Source: Erythrobacteraceae bacterium WH01K
Lineage (GTDB): Bacteria > Pseudomonadota > Alphaproteobacteria > Sphingomonadales > Sphingomonadaceae
Length of the DNA stretch: 64,000 nucleotides
NCBI GenBank assembly: GCA_027941995.1
Contig: CP115967.1
Coordinates: 62,001-126,000, forward strand
Reading direction: 5' to 3'
Part shown: positions 17,582-24,979 of the stretch, piece by piece
Numbering within the stretch: position 1 is the first letter of the stretch
Layout of the letters: each line of letters opens with the position of its first letter
Made by a program: the position numbers and the translations under genes
Notes under the pieces: model-generated
The model's input: only the letters and a program-made list of their open reading frames with translations
Databases searched by the model: none
What the model was told of the DNA's origin: nothing

Positions 17582-17750
17582 GCGCCCTATTGTGTTGAAA
17601 AAGTCTGCCGCGCGTTTTGGTCAGCAATAATCGAATCTTGATGGGCCGTTCGACGCAGCAATGATTCAAGCGGCGAGACTGACCTGAATCATTATTGCCA
17701 AAAACTGGCCGCTGGGTCGTCAGCTTCGACTTTTTCAACACAATACGCCC
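17582..17750. mobile_element. MITE-like element with IS-type terminal inverted repeats
   Basis: About 169 bases bounded by inverted repeats. The left end contains TATTGTGTTGAAAAAGTC and the right end is its exact reverse complement followed by GCCC. There is no transposase; the interior is only about 120 bases with its own weak inverted repeat (CAATGATTCA against TGAATCATT). A short nonautonomous derivative of an insertion sequence is the best reading. It lies 43 bases after the recombinase gene. Confidence 0.65.
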
Positions 17751-18153
17751 CAATATCAGTCATCCGACCACTCCGGCCATATTCCCGAAAGCGGACGGTG
17801 AAATGATCGTCGCAAGCGGAAGCAATGCCAGACACTTGTGACTGTCCGGAAGCAGAGAGCGTCCAGAGGCCCTTGTCGATTTCACAGGGGAAATGCTTAA
17901 GGCGTGGTAGGTCATCGACATGACCTGATGGCCGTGAATCTGCGAATCTTCGCTCGCCGTTTATATTCATTCACCACCTGCCACTTCGTAAGCGTCCGGT
18001 CGAAACCGTTGTCGGCAATGGCCGGTTTCGGGATGCGGGTGGCGGCACCGGAATGACCGGGTTTGGGTGGGGAGCGGAAGGGCGGCTTTGCACGGGGGCG
18101 TCTGCTTTCGGCGGCCCGGTCTGAGTATAAGTACCCGACCTTGCAGGCGGGGC
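17751..18153. other. intergenic stretch without a gene
   Basis: No convincing gene. The part around 18000-18110 is rich in short G-runs (GCCGGTTTCGGG, GGTTTGGGTGGGG) resembling the degenerate intergenic repeats seen elsewhere in the window. Confidence 0.4.
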
Positions 18154-18582
18154 TTACCTTCCTGAGTGGCATACTGCTTCGATGTTTATTCCGTCCGGGT
18201 CGTAAACAAAGGCTCCGTAATAATCGTCATGATAACGGCGAATGCCGGGTGCGCCATTGTCGGTGCCGCCCGCGGCCAGCGCTGCTTCGTAGAATGCGTC
18301 AACTTGCTCGCGGGTCTGGGCAATGAACGCGAAGTGGGTAGCTTCCCCCACTCTGGCTCCGCCGACGACCCAGAACAGTGGTTTGTGCTCTCGTCCGAAG
18401 CCGTGCATCGTCGCGCCGGTTTTCTGCTGTTCGCCTTCCTCCTCGGCGTGCTCAGGCGGGATTGAAAGAAGCAGTCGCAGTCCGAGTGGAGCAAGCGCCT
18501 TCTCGTAAAAATGGCGCGATCTCTCGGCATCGGAGACTCCGATGTTGAGATGGTCGATGATGGTTTCTTGGTAGGGGTTCAT
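18154..18582 (-). CDS. VOC (glyoxalase/dioxygenase) family protein
   Basis: A 142-residue VOC-fold protein: DHLNIGVSDAERSRHFYEKAL at the start (metal-ligand His in DHLN), HFAFIAQTREQVDAFY in the middle, and DYYGAFVYDPDGINIEAVC at the end, where the Glu is the usual metal ligand. Such proteins bind a divalent metal and act as glyoxalases, dioxygenases or drug-binding proteins; the substrate cannot be told. Divergent from a WYL/HTH regulator about 100 bases away, which probably controls it. Confidence 0.8.
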   Translation of the reverse strand: MNPYQETIIDHLNIGVSDAERSRHFYEKALAPLGLRLLLSIPPEHAEEEGEQQKTGATMHGFGREHKPLFWVVGGARVGEATHFAFIAQTREQVDAFYEAALAAGGTDNGAPGIRRYHDDYYGAFVYDPDGINIEAVCHSGR

Positions 18583-18680
18583 ATCACGGTTCCTTGCGGC
18601 GAAGTGCTCGTTTGCCCACCGGCACTACGACACCGCTGCTGACAGCGCGGTGTCAGCATTATGACGCTAGAGGCATTGTG

Positions 18681-19397
18681 ATGAGACGCGCAGACAGACT
18701 GATCCAGATCATCCAGATTCTTCGGCGGCGCGCTATGCCGACCACCGCTCGCATGCTGGCCGAGGAATTGGAGGTCGCACCGCGGACCGTTTACCGCGAC
18801 ATCGTCGCGTTGCAGGCCGCGCGCGTTCCGGTCGATGGGGAAGCAGGTATCGGATATGTGCTGCGCCCCGGCTATGATCTGCCGCCTTTAATGTTCACGG
18901 CGGAAGAGATCGAAGCTGTAGTGCTCGGCGCGCAACTGGTGATCGGCCGCGCCGATCCAGGTCTCGCCAAAGCAGCAGAAAACGTCCTCGCCAAGATCAA
19001 GGCGGTGCTTCCGGGCGACGCCGAGGCACGCATCAGGCAGGCGGGCCTGATTGTCCCTCATGCTCTGGAGGAAGGAGTGACCTTCGGGGATCATGTTGCC
19101 CAGATCAGGCAAGCGGTCCGGCAAAGTTGCAAGCTTGCGATTACCTACACCGACCGGTCTGATCACCAGACATGCCGGGTTATCTGGCCGCTGGGCCTGT
19201 ACCTTTACAGCCATGTGACCCTTGTATGTGCCTGGTGTGAAGAGCGCCGCGACTTTCGCGCGTTCCGCTCTGATCGGATCACCACATGCCGCACACTCGA
19301 TCAGCGATTCGATGGAGGGTGCGGTAAGCTCATGCAGGATTTCCTCACGCATTTTGAAGGTCGTCAAGGGACAAAGCCCAACGAGACAGCTGTCTGA
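18681..19397 (+). CDS. YafY-type HTH/WYL transcriptional regulator
   Basis: A 238-residue protein from the ATG at 18681. The frame is open upstream but the family starts at MRRADRLIQIIQILRRR. The N-terminal winged HTH (TTARMLAEELEVAPRTVYRDI) matches HTH_11, and the middle contains the WYL-type domain (WPLGLYLYSHVTLVCAWCEERRDFRAFRSDRI). Family members sense ligands or nucleic acid and repress or activate adjacent genes. It is divergent from the VOC gene, its likely target. Confidence 0.8.
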   Translation: MRRADRLIQIIQILRRRAMPTTARMLAEELEVAPRTVYRDIVALQAARVPVDGEAGIGYVLRPGYDLPPLMFTAEEIEAVVLGAQLVIGRADPGLAKAAENVLAKIKAVLPGDAEARIRQAGLIVPHALEEGVTFGDHVAQIRQAVRQSCKLAITYTDRSDHQTCRVIWPLGLYLYSHVTLVCAWCEERRDFRAFRSDRITTCRTLDQRFDGGCGKLMQDFLTHFEGRQGTKPNETAV

Positions 19398-19490
19398 CCT
19401 GTCGCGGATGATGCTTGGTGCGTCGACCATGCATGGCAAAATTGAGGCCGACCACACTCCCCTAGAAGATACCGAGATGAATCGCTGGTT

Positions 19491-19520
19491 GACTCCATAC
19501 CGACTGGTTGGTATGGGGTC
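19491..19520. promoter_or_regulatory. palindromic operator upstream of TetR gene
   Basis: A 30-bp dyad (arms GACTCCATACC and GGTATGGGGTC around GACTGGTT), 12 of 15 positions paired, ending 3 bases before the TetR start codon. Size and place fit autoregulation of the TetR operon. Confidence 0.65.
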
Positions 19521-19522
19521 GC

Positions 19523-20134
19523 ATGGACAAGACGCACTTACCCCAGTCGGCAAAGGAAAGGCTGCTCGATGCCGCCGTCATGCTCATCCGGAGGCAGGGC
19601 TTCGCCGGCACGTCTGTCGATCAGCTGTGCGCGGCAGCCGGGGTGACCAAAGGAGCGTTTTTCCACCACTTTGCTTCCAAGGAAGAGCTGGGGATTGCGG
19701 CAGCCGGACACTGGGTTACCCTGACGGCGCCTGCATTCGAAGAAGCGGACTATCAAGGCGAAGAAACCCCGCTGAAGCGCCTGCTTGCTTACCTCGACCT
19801 TCGCGCAGCTATGATCACAGGCGACACCGATGCCTTTACATGTTTGGCCGGTACGCTCGCCCAGGAAGTCCACCAGACCCACCCCAGGATCGCGCGGGCT
19901 TCCGATGCGGCCATTCGCGCGCATAGTCTGACCCTTGAGAATGATATTGCGGCCGCGCTGGCTGAACACGGACTCGAAGATGTCGATCCGGCCAGCCTCG
20001 CGCTTCATATCCAAGCCGTGCTGCAGGGCAGTTTCGTTCTCGCCAAAGCTGCCGGCGACCCTGCGGTCGCGCGCGACAGCGTCCACCACCTCAAACGCTA
20101 CATTTTACTCATGTTTAATGGAGAGGAAACATGA
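19523..20134 (+). CDS. TetR/AcrR family regulator
   Basis: A 203-residue protein starting MDKTHLPQSAKERLL; a TTG 15 bases earlier is possible. The N-terminal HTH has the classic pattern RLLDAAVMLIRRQGFAGTSVDQLCAAAGVTKGAFFHHFASKEEL, and a helical ligand domain follows. It is the first gene of a four-gene operon with overlapping stop/start codons (SRPBCC, DoxX-like, DUF4287). The palindrome just before its start suggests autorepression and control of the operon. Ligand unknown. Confidence 0.85.
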   Translation: MDKTHLPQSAKERLLDAAVMLIRRQGFAGTSVDQLCAAAGVTKGAFFHHFASKEELGIAAAGHWVTLTAPAFEEADYQGEETPLKRLLAYLDLRAAMITGDTDAFTCLAGTLAQEVHQTHPRIARASDAAIRAHSLTLENDIAAALAEHGLEDVDPASLALHIQAVLQGSFVLAKAAGDPAVARDSVHHLKRYILLMFNGEET

Positions 20135-20583
20135 CTGAAGATAAATTGGAGCTAGTCATCGAACGTCACATCGATGCGCCTGTCGAACGTGTGTGGCAGG
20201 CCATGACCGAGCAGTTCGAAGACTGGTTCTGCACCGCACCCTGGCGCGCCGAAGCGCGCCAGCTTGAATGGCGGCCTGGCGGTCGGAGCCTCGTCGTGAT
20301 GCACGGGCCCGCCGGTGAGGAGATGCCCAATGATGGTGTGGTGCTGGCGTTCGAGCCGAATCGGCGCTTTGTGTTCACCGATGCTTTTACCGCTGACTGG
20401 CAGCCCACCGGCCCCTTCATGATCGGCATCTTTGAAATCGAGCCGGAAGGCAGCGGCACATCGTACCGCGGGATCGCGCGGCACTGGACCCGCGATGCTT
20501 TTGAGCAGCACCGTGACATGGGCTTCGAGGCTGGATGGGGCGCCGCTGCCGACCAGATCAAGACGCTGGCAGAGAGAGGATGA
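20131..20583 (+). CDS. SRPBCC/AHSA1 family protein
   Basis: A 150-residue START-like protein: IERHIDAPVERVWQAMTEQFEDWFC at the start, WRPGGRSLVVMHGP and RFVFTDAF in the middle, and a C-terminal helix (HRDMGFEAGWGAAADQI). The fold forms a hydrophobic pocket for lipids or small ligands. It overlaps the TetR stop codon by four bases and the next start by four, so it is translationally coupled in the operon. Substrate unknown. Confidence 0.85.
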   Translation: MTEDKLELVIERHIDAPVERVWQAMTEQFEDWFCTAPWRAEARQLEWRPGGRSLVVMHGPAGEEMPNDGVVLAFEPNRRFVFTDAFTADWQPTGPFMIGIFEIEPEGSGTSYRGIARHWTRDAFEQHRDMGFEAGWGAAADQIKTLAERG

Positions 20584-21047
20584 GCAGCATGGCACATCTT
20601 ATTCGAAGCACGCCGGTACCATCGCGATGGTCCCTCCGTATAGGCTGGAGCCTCAGCGGTCTCGCCATCCTGATGCTCGGCATGGATGCCGGCGCCAAGC
20701 TGATTGCTCCGGAGGTAATGATCGCCAACAGCCCGCCTCTCGGGCTGCCGGCTGACCCCGGCTTCCACCGTATCCTTGGCGCGATCCTTGCGCTCTGCAC
20801 GCTGCTCTACGCTTGGCCGCGGACATCACCGATCGGCGCGGTCCTGCTGACAGGCTATCTGGGCGGCGCTGTCGCTACCCACCTGCGGGTCGATAGTCCG
20901 CTCGTGACCCATACATTTGTCAGCGTCTATCTCGGCGCGATTGTCTGGCTAGGGCTCATGCTGCGTGATCGCCGTGTCGCTGCTCTTCTGGCAACGAGCC
21001 AAACAGCCGATCAATCTTTACTAGCAGAGGACGTATTCAATGACTGA
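20580..21047 (+). CDS. DoxX-like integral membrane protein
   Basis: A 155-residue protein from the ATG overlapping the SRPBCC stop (ATGA). Four hydrophobic helices are visible: WSLSGLAILMLGMDAGAKL, FHRILGAILALCTLLYAW, PIGAVLLTGYLGGAVATHLR and FVSVYLGAIVWLGLMLR. The first helix followed by PEVM and the HLR motif after helix 3 are typical of the DoxX-like family. Such genes often sit in operons with SRPBCC and DUF4287 proteins. Function is poorly defined, with stress or thiol links suggested for relatives. Confidence 0.8.
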   Translation: MSSMAHLIRSTPVPSRWSLRIGWSLSGLAILMLGMDAGAKLIAPEVMIANSPPLGLPADPGFHRILGAILALCTLLYAWPRTSPIGAVLLTGYLGGAVATHLRVDSPLVTHTFVSVYLGAIVWLGLMLRDRRVAALLATSQTADQSLLAEDVFND

Positions 21048-21249
21048 AAAGAGCATCAAAGGCCCGGCGTCCTATTTTCCATCAATTGAGAAGACTTACG
21101 GACGGCCCATCAGTGAATGGCTTGAGGTCGTTCGGAGCCATCCATCGACCAAACATTCGGAGTTGGTCGCCATGCTCAAGGGTGAACACGGTATGGGGCA
21201 CGGTCACGCTAATGCGATCGTCGCCCATACTTTGTCCCTGCACGATTAG
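21040..21249 (+). CDS. DUF4287 domain protein
   Basis: A 69-residue protein (GPASYFPSIEKTYGRPISEW, then KHSELVAMLKGEHGMGHGHANAIVAH). The Tyr/Trp-rich start and the GMGHGHANA motif identify DUF4287. Some relatives are fused to a DUF5655 domain; here it stands alone. It overlaps the DoxX-like gene by eight bases and ends the TetR operon. Role unknown. Confidence 0.85.
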   Translation: MTEKSIKGPASYFPSIEKTYGRPISEWLEVVRSHPSTKHSELVAMLKGEHGMGHGHANAIVAHTLSLHD

Positions 21250-21359
21250 AACACGATTGGCGAAGAATGGGGTGCCATCACAGGGCGACGCATCCAGTTA
21301 ACAACTGACATTGCCTTAGCCCGTCAGTTGAAATTGCATTTTCTGGCGATGCCGGGAAT

Positions 21360-21510
21360 CAGCCGTACGGCCTATAAATATGGCCGCTACGGGGTGGGAA
21401 CCTGAAGGGCGGGAAGTTTTCAGAACTGCGGCAAAGCGGTCCTGCCGCTTTCGGGATCGCGCCGGGCCCTCGCTCATGACCGGGAATGGGTGGATTTCGG
21501 AATGGCGGGT
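21360..21510. repeat. degenerate intergenic repeat
   Basis: Shares GGTGGGAACCTGAAGGGCGGGAAG ... GCTTTCGGGATCGCG in outline with 23060-23180. Parts resemble other copies of a scattered G-rich intergenic repeat family in the window. It separates convergent genes. Confidence 0.45.
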
Positions 21511-21540
21511 TTCGGGTTTGCCACGCGAAAAACAAGCGCA

Positions 21541-21954
21541 TTAAAGGTGACGAGTTTCCTCAGGTTCGTCTTGCCAACAATCATGCAGGCCATCGGCGCA
21601 GCGAATGGGCGAATCTAACAGATCTCGCGCGCTCAGATCATCAAGCGCGGCAACATGCACCATCACGAATTTCCCTCCGAGCATTAGCATGTCGCCGTCG
21701 TTGTAAAGGGCAATGCCGCAATGTTTGCAAAAGCGGTGATGCTGTTCGCCCCCGTCCCCTGAACTGCCGTAGTCGGCCAGAGCATCGTGACCTTGCAAGA
21801 GCCGAAACTCTTCCGGCTTAATTGGCGCTGTCTTCCACATCCGCTGTTTCCAGCAAAAGGTGCAGTTGCACTTCCCGGTTCCGTTTGCGAGGTCGATGTC
21901 AGCCTCGAAGGTTACTGCCTTGCAATGGCAGCTCCCGTGATACGTCTTTTTCAA
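21541..21954 (-). CDS. GFA family protein (glutathione-dependent formaldehyde-activating fold)
   Basis: A 137-residue zinc-binding protein of the GFA fold. Cys9-x-Cys11 (SCHCKAV), Cys29-x-Cys31-x2-Cys34 (CNCTFC) and the later FCKHCG pair supply the zinc ligands, followed by IALYNDGDML. The family is named after an enzyme once thought to join formaldehyde and glutathione, but most members have unknown activity. It is a single gene facing the TetR operon. Confidence 0.85.
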   Translation of the reverse strand: MKKTYHGSCHCKAVTFEADIDLANGTGKCNCTFCWKQRMWKTAPIKPEEFRLLQGHDALADYGSSGDGGEQHHRFCKHCGIALYNDGDMLMLGGKFVMVHVAALDDLSARDLLDSPIRCADGLHDCWQDEPEETRHL

Positions 21955-22298
21955 ATTAGCACTCCAGCGACGCGCGCGACCGCCTCGCTTAGATTATGAA
22001 TAAATGGCTGAAAACGAGGTTTCGACGAGCTGCTCGTTTTGTCCGAAGAGGGGTCGTCACCGGCTGGTCCGAACTTGGGCAGATTTTCGAGATAGCCGCC
22101 TGTCCGCTCGCGGGTTCGTCTGTCAGGGTATCGAGCGCCCGCTTATGGGTGGAAAACGGAATGGCAATTTCAGCGCACGCAGATGCGGCGCCCGCTACTG
22201 CGATGATCCGTTTGCAGCAATCGGGGGCCGATCAGCTTTTGCCAGCGTGATGCGAAGTGACCGGAAAATTCCGGCAGGAACTGCGACCGCCCTGCCAA
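21955..22298. other. intergenic stretch with repeat remnant
   Basis: No gene seen. 22004-22055 holds a hairpin (AAAACGAG against CTCGTTTT). 22080-22175 resembles the scattered G-rich repeat (CTTATGGGTGGAAAACGGA). Confidence 0.4.
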
Positions 22299-22832
22299 CT
22301 AGTCGGACTCTTGGCAGAAGCGGATGCGATTGCCGAATGGATCGCTCACCTCCATCTGATCTCCCCAAGGCTGGCGCTCGAGGTTCGGACGACCATAGCC
22401 ATACTTTCTTGAAATCAGCTCGGCGTGAAACTTCGCGATGTCTCTCATTGCGACATAGCTAGTCGAACCTGGGGTGCCGTCACCGTGATGCTCGGAAAGA
22501 TGTAATTCCAGTCCGGCTCGCTCGACAGCCATATAGAGCGGGAGATCCGGCTCGAACCGATGCTCCATGATGACTGTGAAGCCGAGAAAATCGCAATAGA
22601 ACTCTCGCGCTTTCGAGACGTCAAAGATTCTGATGACTGGAATAGCTTGTTCAAAGCCAATTGTATTGGCTGATGTCCGTTCAAGTGCGGCAGCGGCGGT
22701 GTTCCAGTCTCGATGCCCGATAGTGGCAGCTACAAGTTCAAGACTGTTTGCGTGAGAAACAATGGTCTCTCGTTCACCTAAGGCAGAGCGCAAACGCTTT
22801 GCCATGGCTTTAGCTTCGTCGATGGTGAGCAT
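22299..22832 (-). CDS. glyoxalase-superfamily/bleomycin-resistance-like protein
   Basis: A 177-residue protein from the ATG at 22832, which has GAAGGGA 6 bases upstream; a longer reading from 22901 lacks a good site. The N-terminal 60 residues (MLTIDEAKAMAKRLR, then AATIGHRDWNTAAAAL) form the small helical domain seen in some glyoxalase-like proteins. The rest is a VOC domain (IPVIRIFDVSKAREFYCDFLGF, LELHLSEHHGDG, GDQMEVSDPFGNRIRFCQ). Relatives bind bleomycin-type drugs or act as lyases. Substrate unknown. Confidence 0.8.
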   Translation of the reverse strand: MLTIDEAKAMAKRLRSALGERETIVSHANSLELVAATIGHRDWNTAAAALERTSANTIGFEQAIPVIRIFDVSKAREFYCDFLGFTVIMEHRFEPDLPLYMAVERAGLELHLSEHHGDGTPGSTSYVAMRDIAKFHAELISRKYGYGRPNLERQPWGDQMEVSDPFGNRIRFCQESD

Positions 22833-23059
22833 GATAGTCCCTTCGGTCACGACAGATTTCCGGGGCTCGCATTGCGGACGTGTCGCCTGTTGGGCTATCA
22901 CGATAACCAGTTACCGATGTCTTCACCAAGCCCTTGAAGGCGCGAGCGGCGGGCGACATCTGCCGCCATAAAATCTGCCAAGGACAAGCTTTTCTGTCAA
23001 GCATGGGCGATGCAGGAGGCAAAAGCCTAGTAAAAGCCTCCTAGGTCCAAGCTTGCGTA

Positions 23060-23180
23060 GGGATAACGGGGAGGGCCACTTTGGGGTCGATACCTGAACG
23101 GCAAGAATTTTCCAGCAGGGTGGCAAAGCCGCTGTGCAGCTTTCGGGATCGCGCATCGACCCCGCTTATGGCAACTGGTG
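23060..23180. repeat. degenerate intergenic repeat
   Basis: Shares the order GGTCGATACCTGAACGGCAAG, GCAAAGCCGCTG and GCTTTCGGGATCGCG with 21360-21510. It lies in the roughly 410-base gap between a glyoxalase-like and a serine hydrolase gene; no gene was seen there. Confidence 0.45.
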
Positions 23181-23244
23181 GGTGGTTTGGCGACAGTCTT
23201 CTTTCGGTCAAGAAAACGGTAAAGCGGCCTTTGGCTCGGTATCG

Positions 23245-24555
23245 CTATGAAGCGCGAGGATGGCGCGAACGGTCTCGACGGCGGAACCAGAAGCCCCCCG
23301 CCAGAATGATGCCCCATCCGCCGGCGATCCAGAGCAAAGGCAACAGCGCTTCCGCCGGACTCGTTAGCCGCAAGGCCGTGCCGTAGATCATCGCAGGGGT
23401 GATTGCAGCCCGTCGCTGGGCGGTCCATTCGCTTCCGAGTTTCGAGGCGATACCTCTGCCGCCCGTAGACAAGGCGACAATCGCATCGCCGGTCGCCGCC
23501 TCTATACGGACGGTGTTGCTGACCGCAGGTACATTCCCCCCGCTGTGGCCATAGATGACGTCTCCGCGCGTGCTCTTCGCAAATAGCTGAACGCCGAGGC
23601 CCCAGTGGGCAGAGCCAAATAACTCCGCTTCTGGTGCGCGCATGGATGCGATCAAGCCCGGAGAGATTACTCCCCGGCCAGGCACTCCCCCGTCGGGACC
23701 CTCCATATGTGCCTGGGCAAATCGTGCCATGTCGTTTGCCGACGAATAGAGCGATGCCGCGGCTGCTGCTGTGTAACGGTAGTGCGGCGCAACTCCTCCA
23801 TCGGTCCCGAAGAACTCGGCGACGTCCGCAGCGCCCGCCGCGCCCGTTCGAAAGGTCGAGTTCTCCATGCCAAGCGGGTCCAAGACCGTACGATCCATAT
23901 AGTTTGCAAAGGGCTCCCCAGATACCTCTTCGATCATCAGCTGAAGCAGGGTGTAGCCACCTCCTGAGTAGCGCCACGAGCCGGGTTGATCGCCTACGCG
24001 CACGGCGCCGGTTCTGAGCGGGCAGGTGTCGACCGCGCGGCTCAGGGAATCTTCGATCGGTTGGAGCTTCGTGCCGGGTGAGAAACCGCAATACCCCAGA
24101 TCGTCGGTCAGACCGGCGGTATGGCTCAACAAGCGTCGCACGGTGACGTGCTCGTTCGGATAATCGCCGCGAGGCAGCGTCCAGCGTTCGACATAGCGCG
24201 AAACGGGAGCATCCAGATCGACTTTGCCGGCTTCGACGAGTGCCATGACGCCCCAGGCCGTGACCCATTTGCTGACCGAAGCCATCTGGAACACGGTGTC
24301 GCCGGAAACTGGCTTGCCGATCGACATCGTGTGCGACTGAGCGACCTTGCCGTTTTCGATCAGCACGAGCGCAAGGTTGCCGCGATGATCTCTTGCCACT
24401 TCGCGCGCCGCTTTCGCAAATGCAACGCTGCCAGTCCCGTCGACTTTCATTCCCCCAAGCCCCGTCAGGGGCGCGAAGGTAACGAGGATGGTCCAGATGA
24501 ACATCGAGGCCAAAACGGCCGTCACAAATCTGGGACGCGAAAGCTTTGCCGTCAT
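23245..24555 (-). CDS. membrane-anchored serine hydrolase (class C beta-lactamase fold)
   Basis: A 436-residue penicillin-binding-like hydrolase. Catalytic SxxK is SVSK at 93-96 (FQMASVSKWVTAWG), the Tyr motif is WRYSGGGY near 195, and the third motif is YGHSGGN near 350. An N-terminal helix (FVTAVLASMFIWTILVTF) and a C-terminal helix (ALLPLLWIAGGWGIILAGGFWF) anchor it to the membrane with the catalytic domain probably outside. Family members include esterases, D-aminopeptidases and true beta-lactamases; the substrate cannot be deduced. Confidence 0.85.
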   Translation of the reverse strand: MTAKLSRPRFVTAVLASMFIWTILVTFAPLTGLGGMKVDGTGSVAFAKAAREVARDHRGNLALVLIENGKVAQSHTMSIGKPVSGDTVFQMASVSKWVTAWGVMALVEAGKVDLDAPVSRYVERWTLPRGDYPNEHVTVRRLLSHTAGLTDDLGYCGFSPGTKLQPIEDSLSRAVDTCPLRTGAVRVGDQPGSWRYSGGGYTLLQLMIEEVSGEPFANYMDRTVLDPLGMENSTFRTGAAGAADVAEFFGTDGGVAPHYRYTAAAAASLYSSANDMARFAQAHMEGPDGGVPGRGVISPGLIASMRAPEAELFGSAHWGLGVQLFAKSTRGDVIYGHSGGNVPAVSNTVRIEAATGDAIVALSTGGRGIASKLGSEWTAQRRAAITPAMIYGTALRLTSPAEALLPLLWIAGGWGIILAGGFWFRRRDRSRHPRAS

Positions 24556-24979
24556 TTGCCTCCACTGCGCCCGTTTCTGCTCATCGGGAAAAATGCAGCT
24601 CTTTGCGCGACTACCATCTTATGAGGTGACGGGTTTTAGGCCAAGCGGCGTGGGGCTTAATTGTCTAGAGTGGGGTCGTGAACCGAATGGCGGCTATACT
24701 ACATCACCGCGCTGAAAGCCGACAGTCTGCAACCGGCCCAGTTTCTGCATCGATCTGTTACCCGTAAGACGCTCAGCCTGGGGAAGTTCGCGTTAAGTCC
24801 GAACGCAGCTAGGTTCCTCGAATTTTTCGAAGAGCCAGGTGATTAAGACTGATTAAGGCTTGACTGCCAAACCTACATCCCCCCTCTGCTTACCAGTCGT
24901 CATTTTCGAATCTTGATCGTATGCATACGCGATGCGCCTACGACCTACCGATCTTGGGGCTGCGTGATATCCTAGTTGC
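24556..24979. other. gap upstream of Tn7-like operon 1
   Basis: No gene seen in 424 bases. It separates cargo from the TnsE-like gene. Only about 20 bases before the start codon resemble the equivalent position upstream of 52499, so conserved machinery begins close to the ATG. Confidence 0.4.

Noticed and set aside
23027-24565. 512-residue frame on the minus strand overlapping the serine hydrolase
   Set aside because: It is an off-frame reading of the serine hydrolase gene with Arg/Ser/Gly-rich low-complexity composition; the 436-residue frame carries the catalytic motifs.
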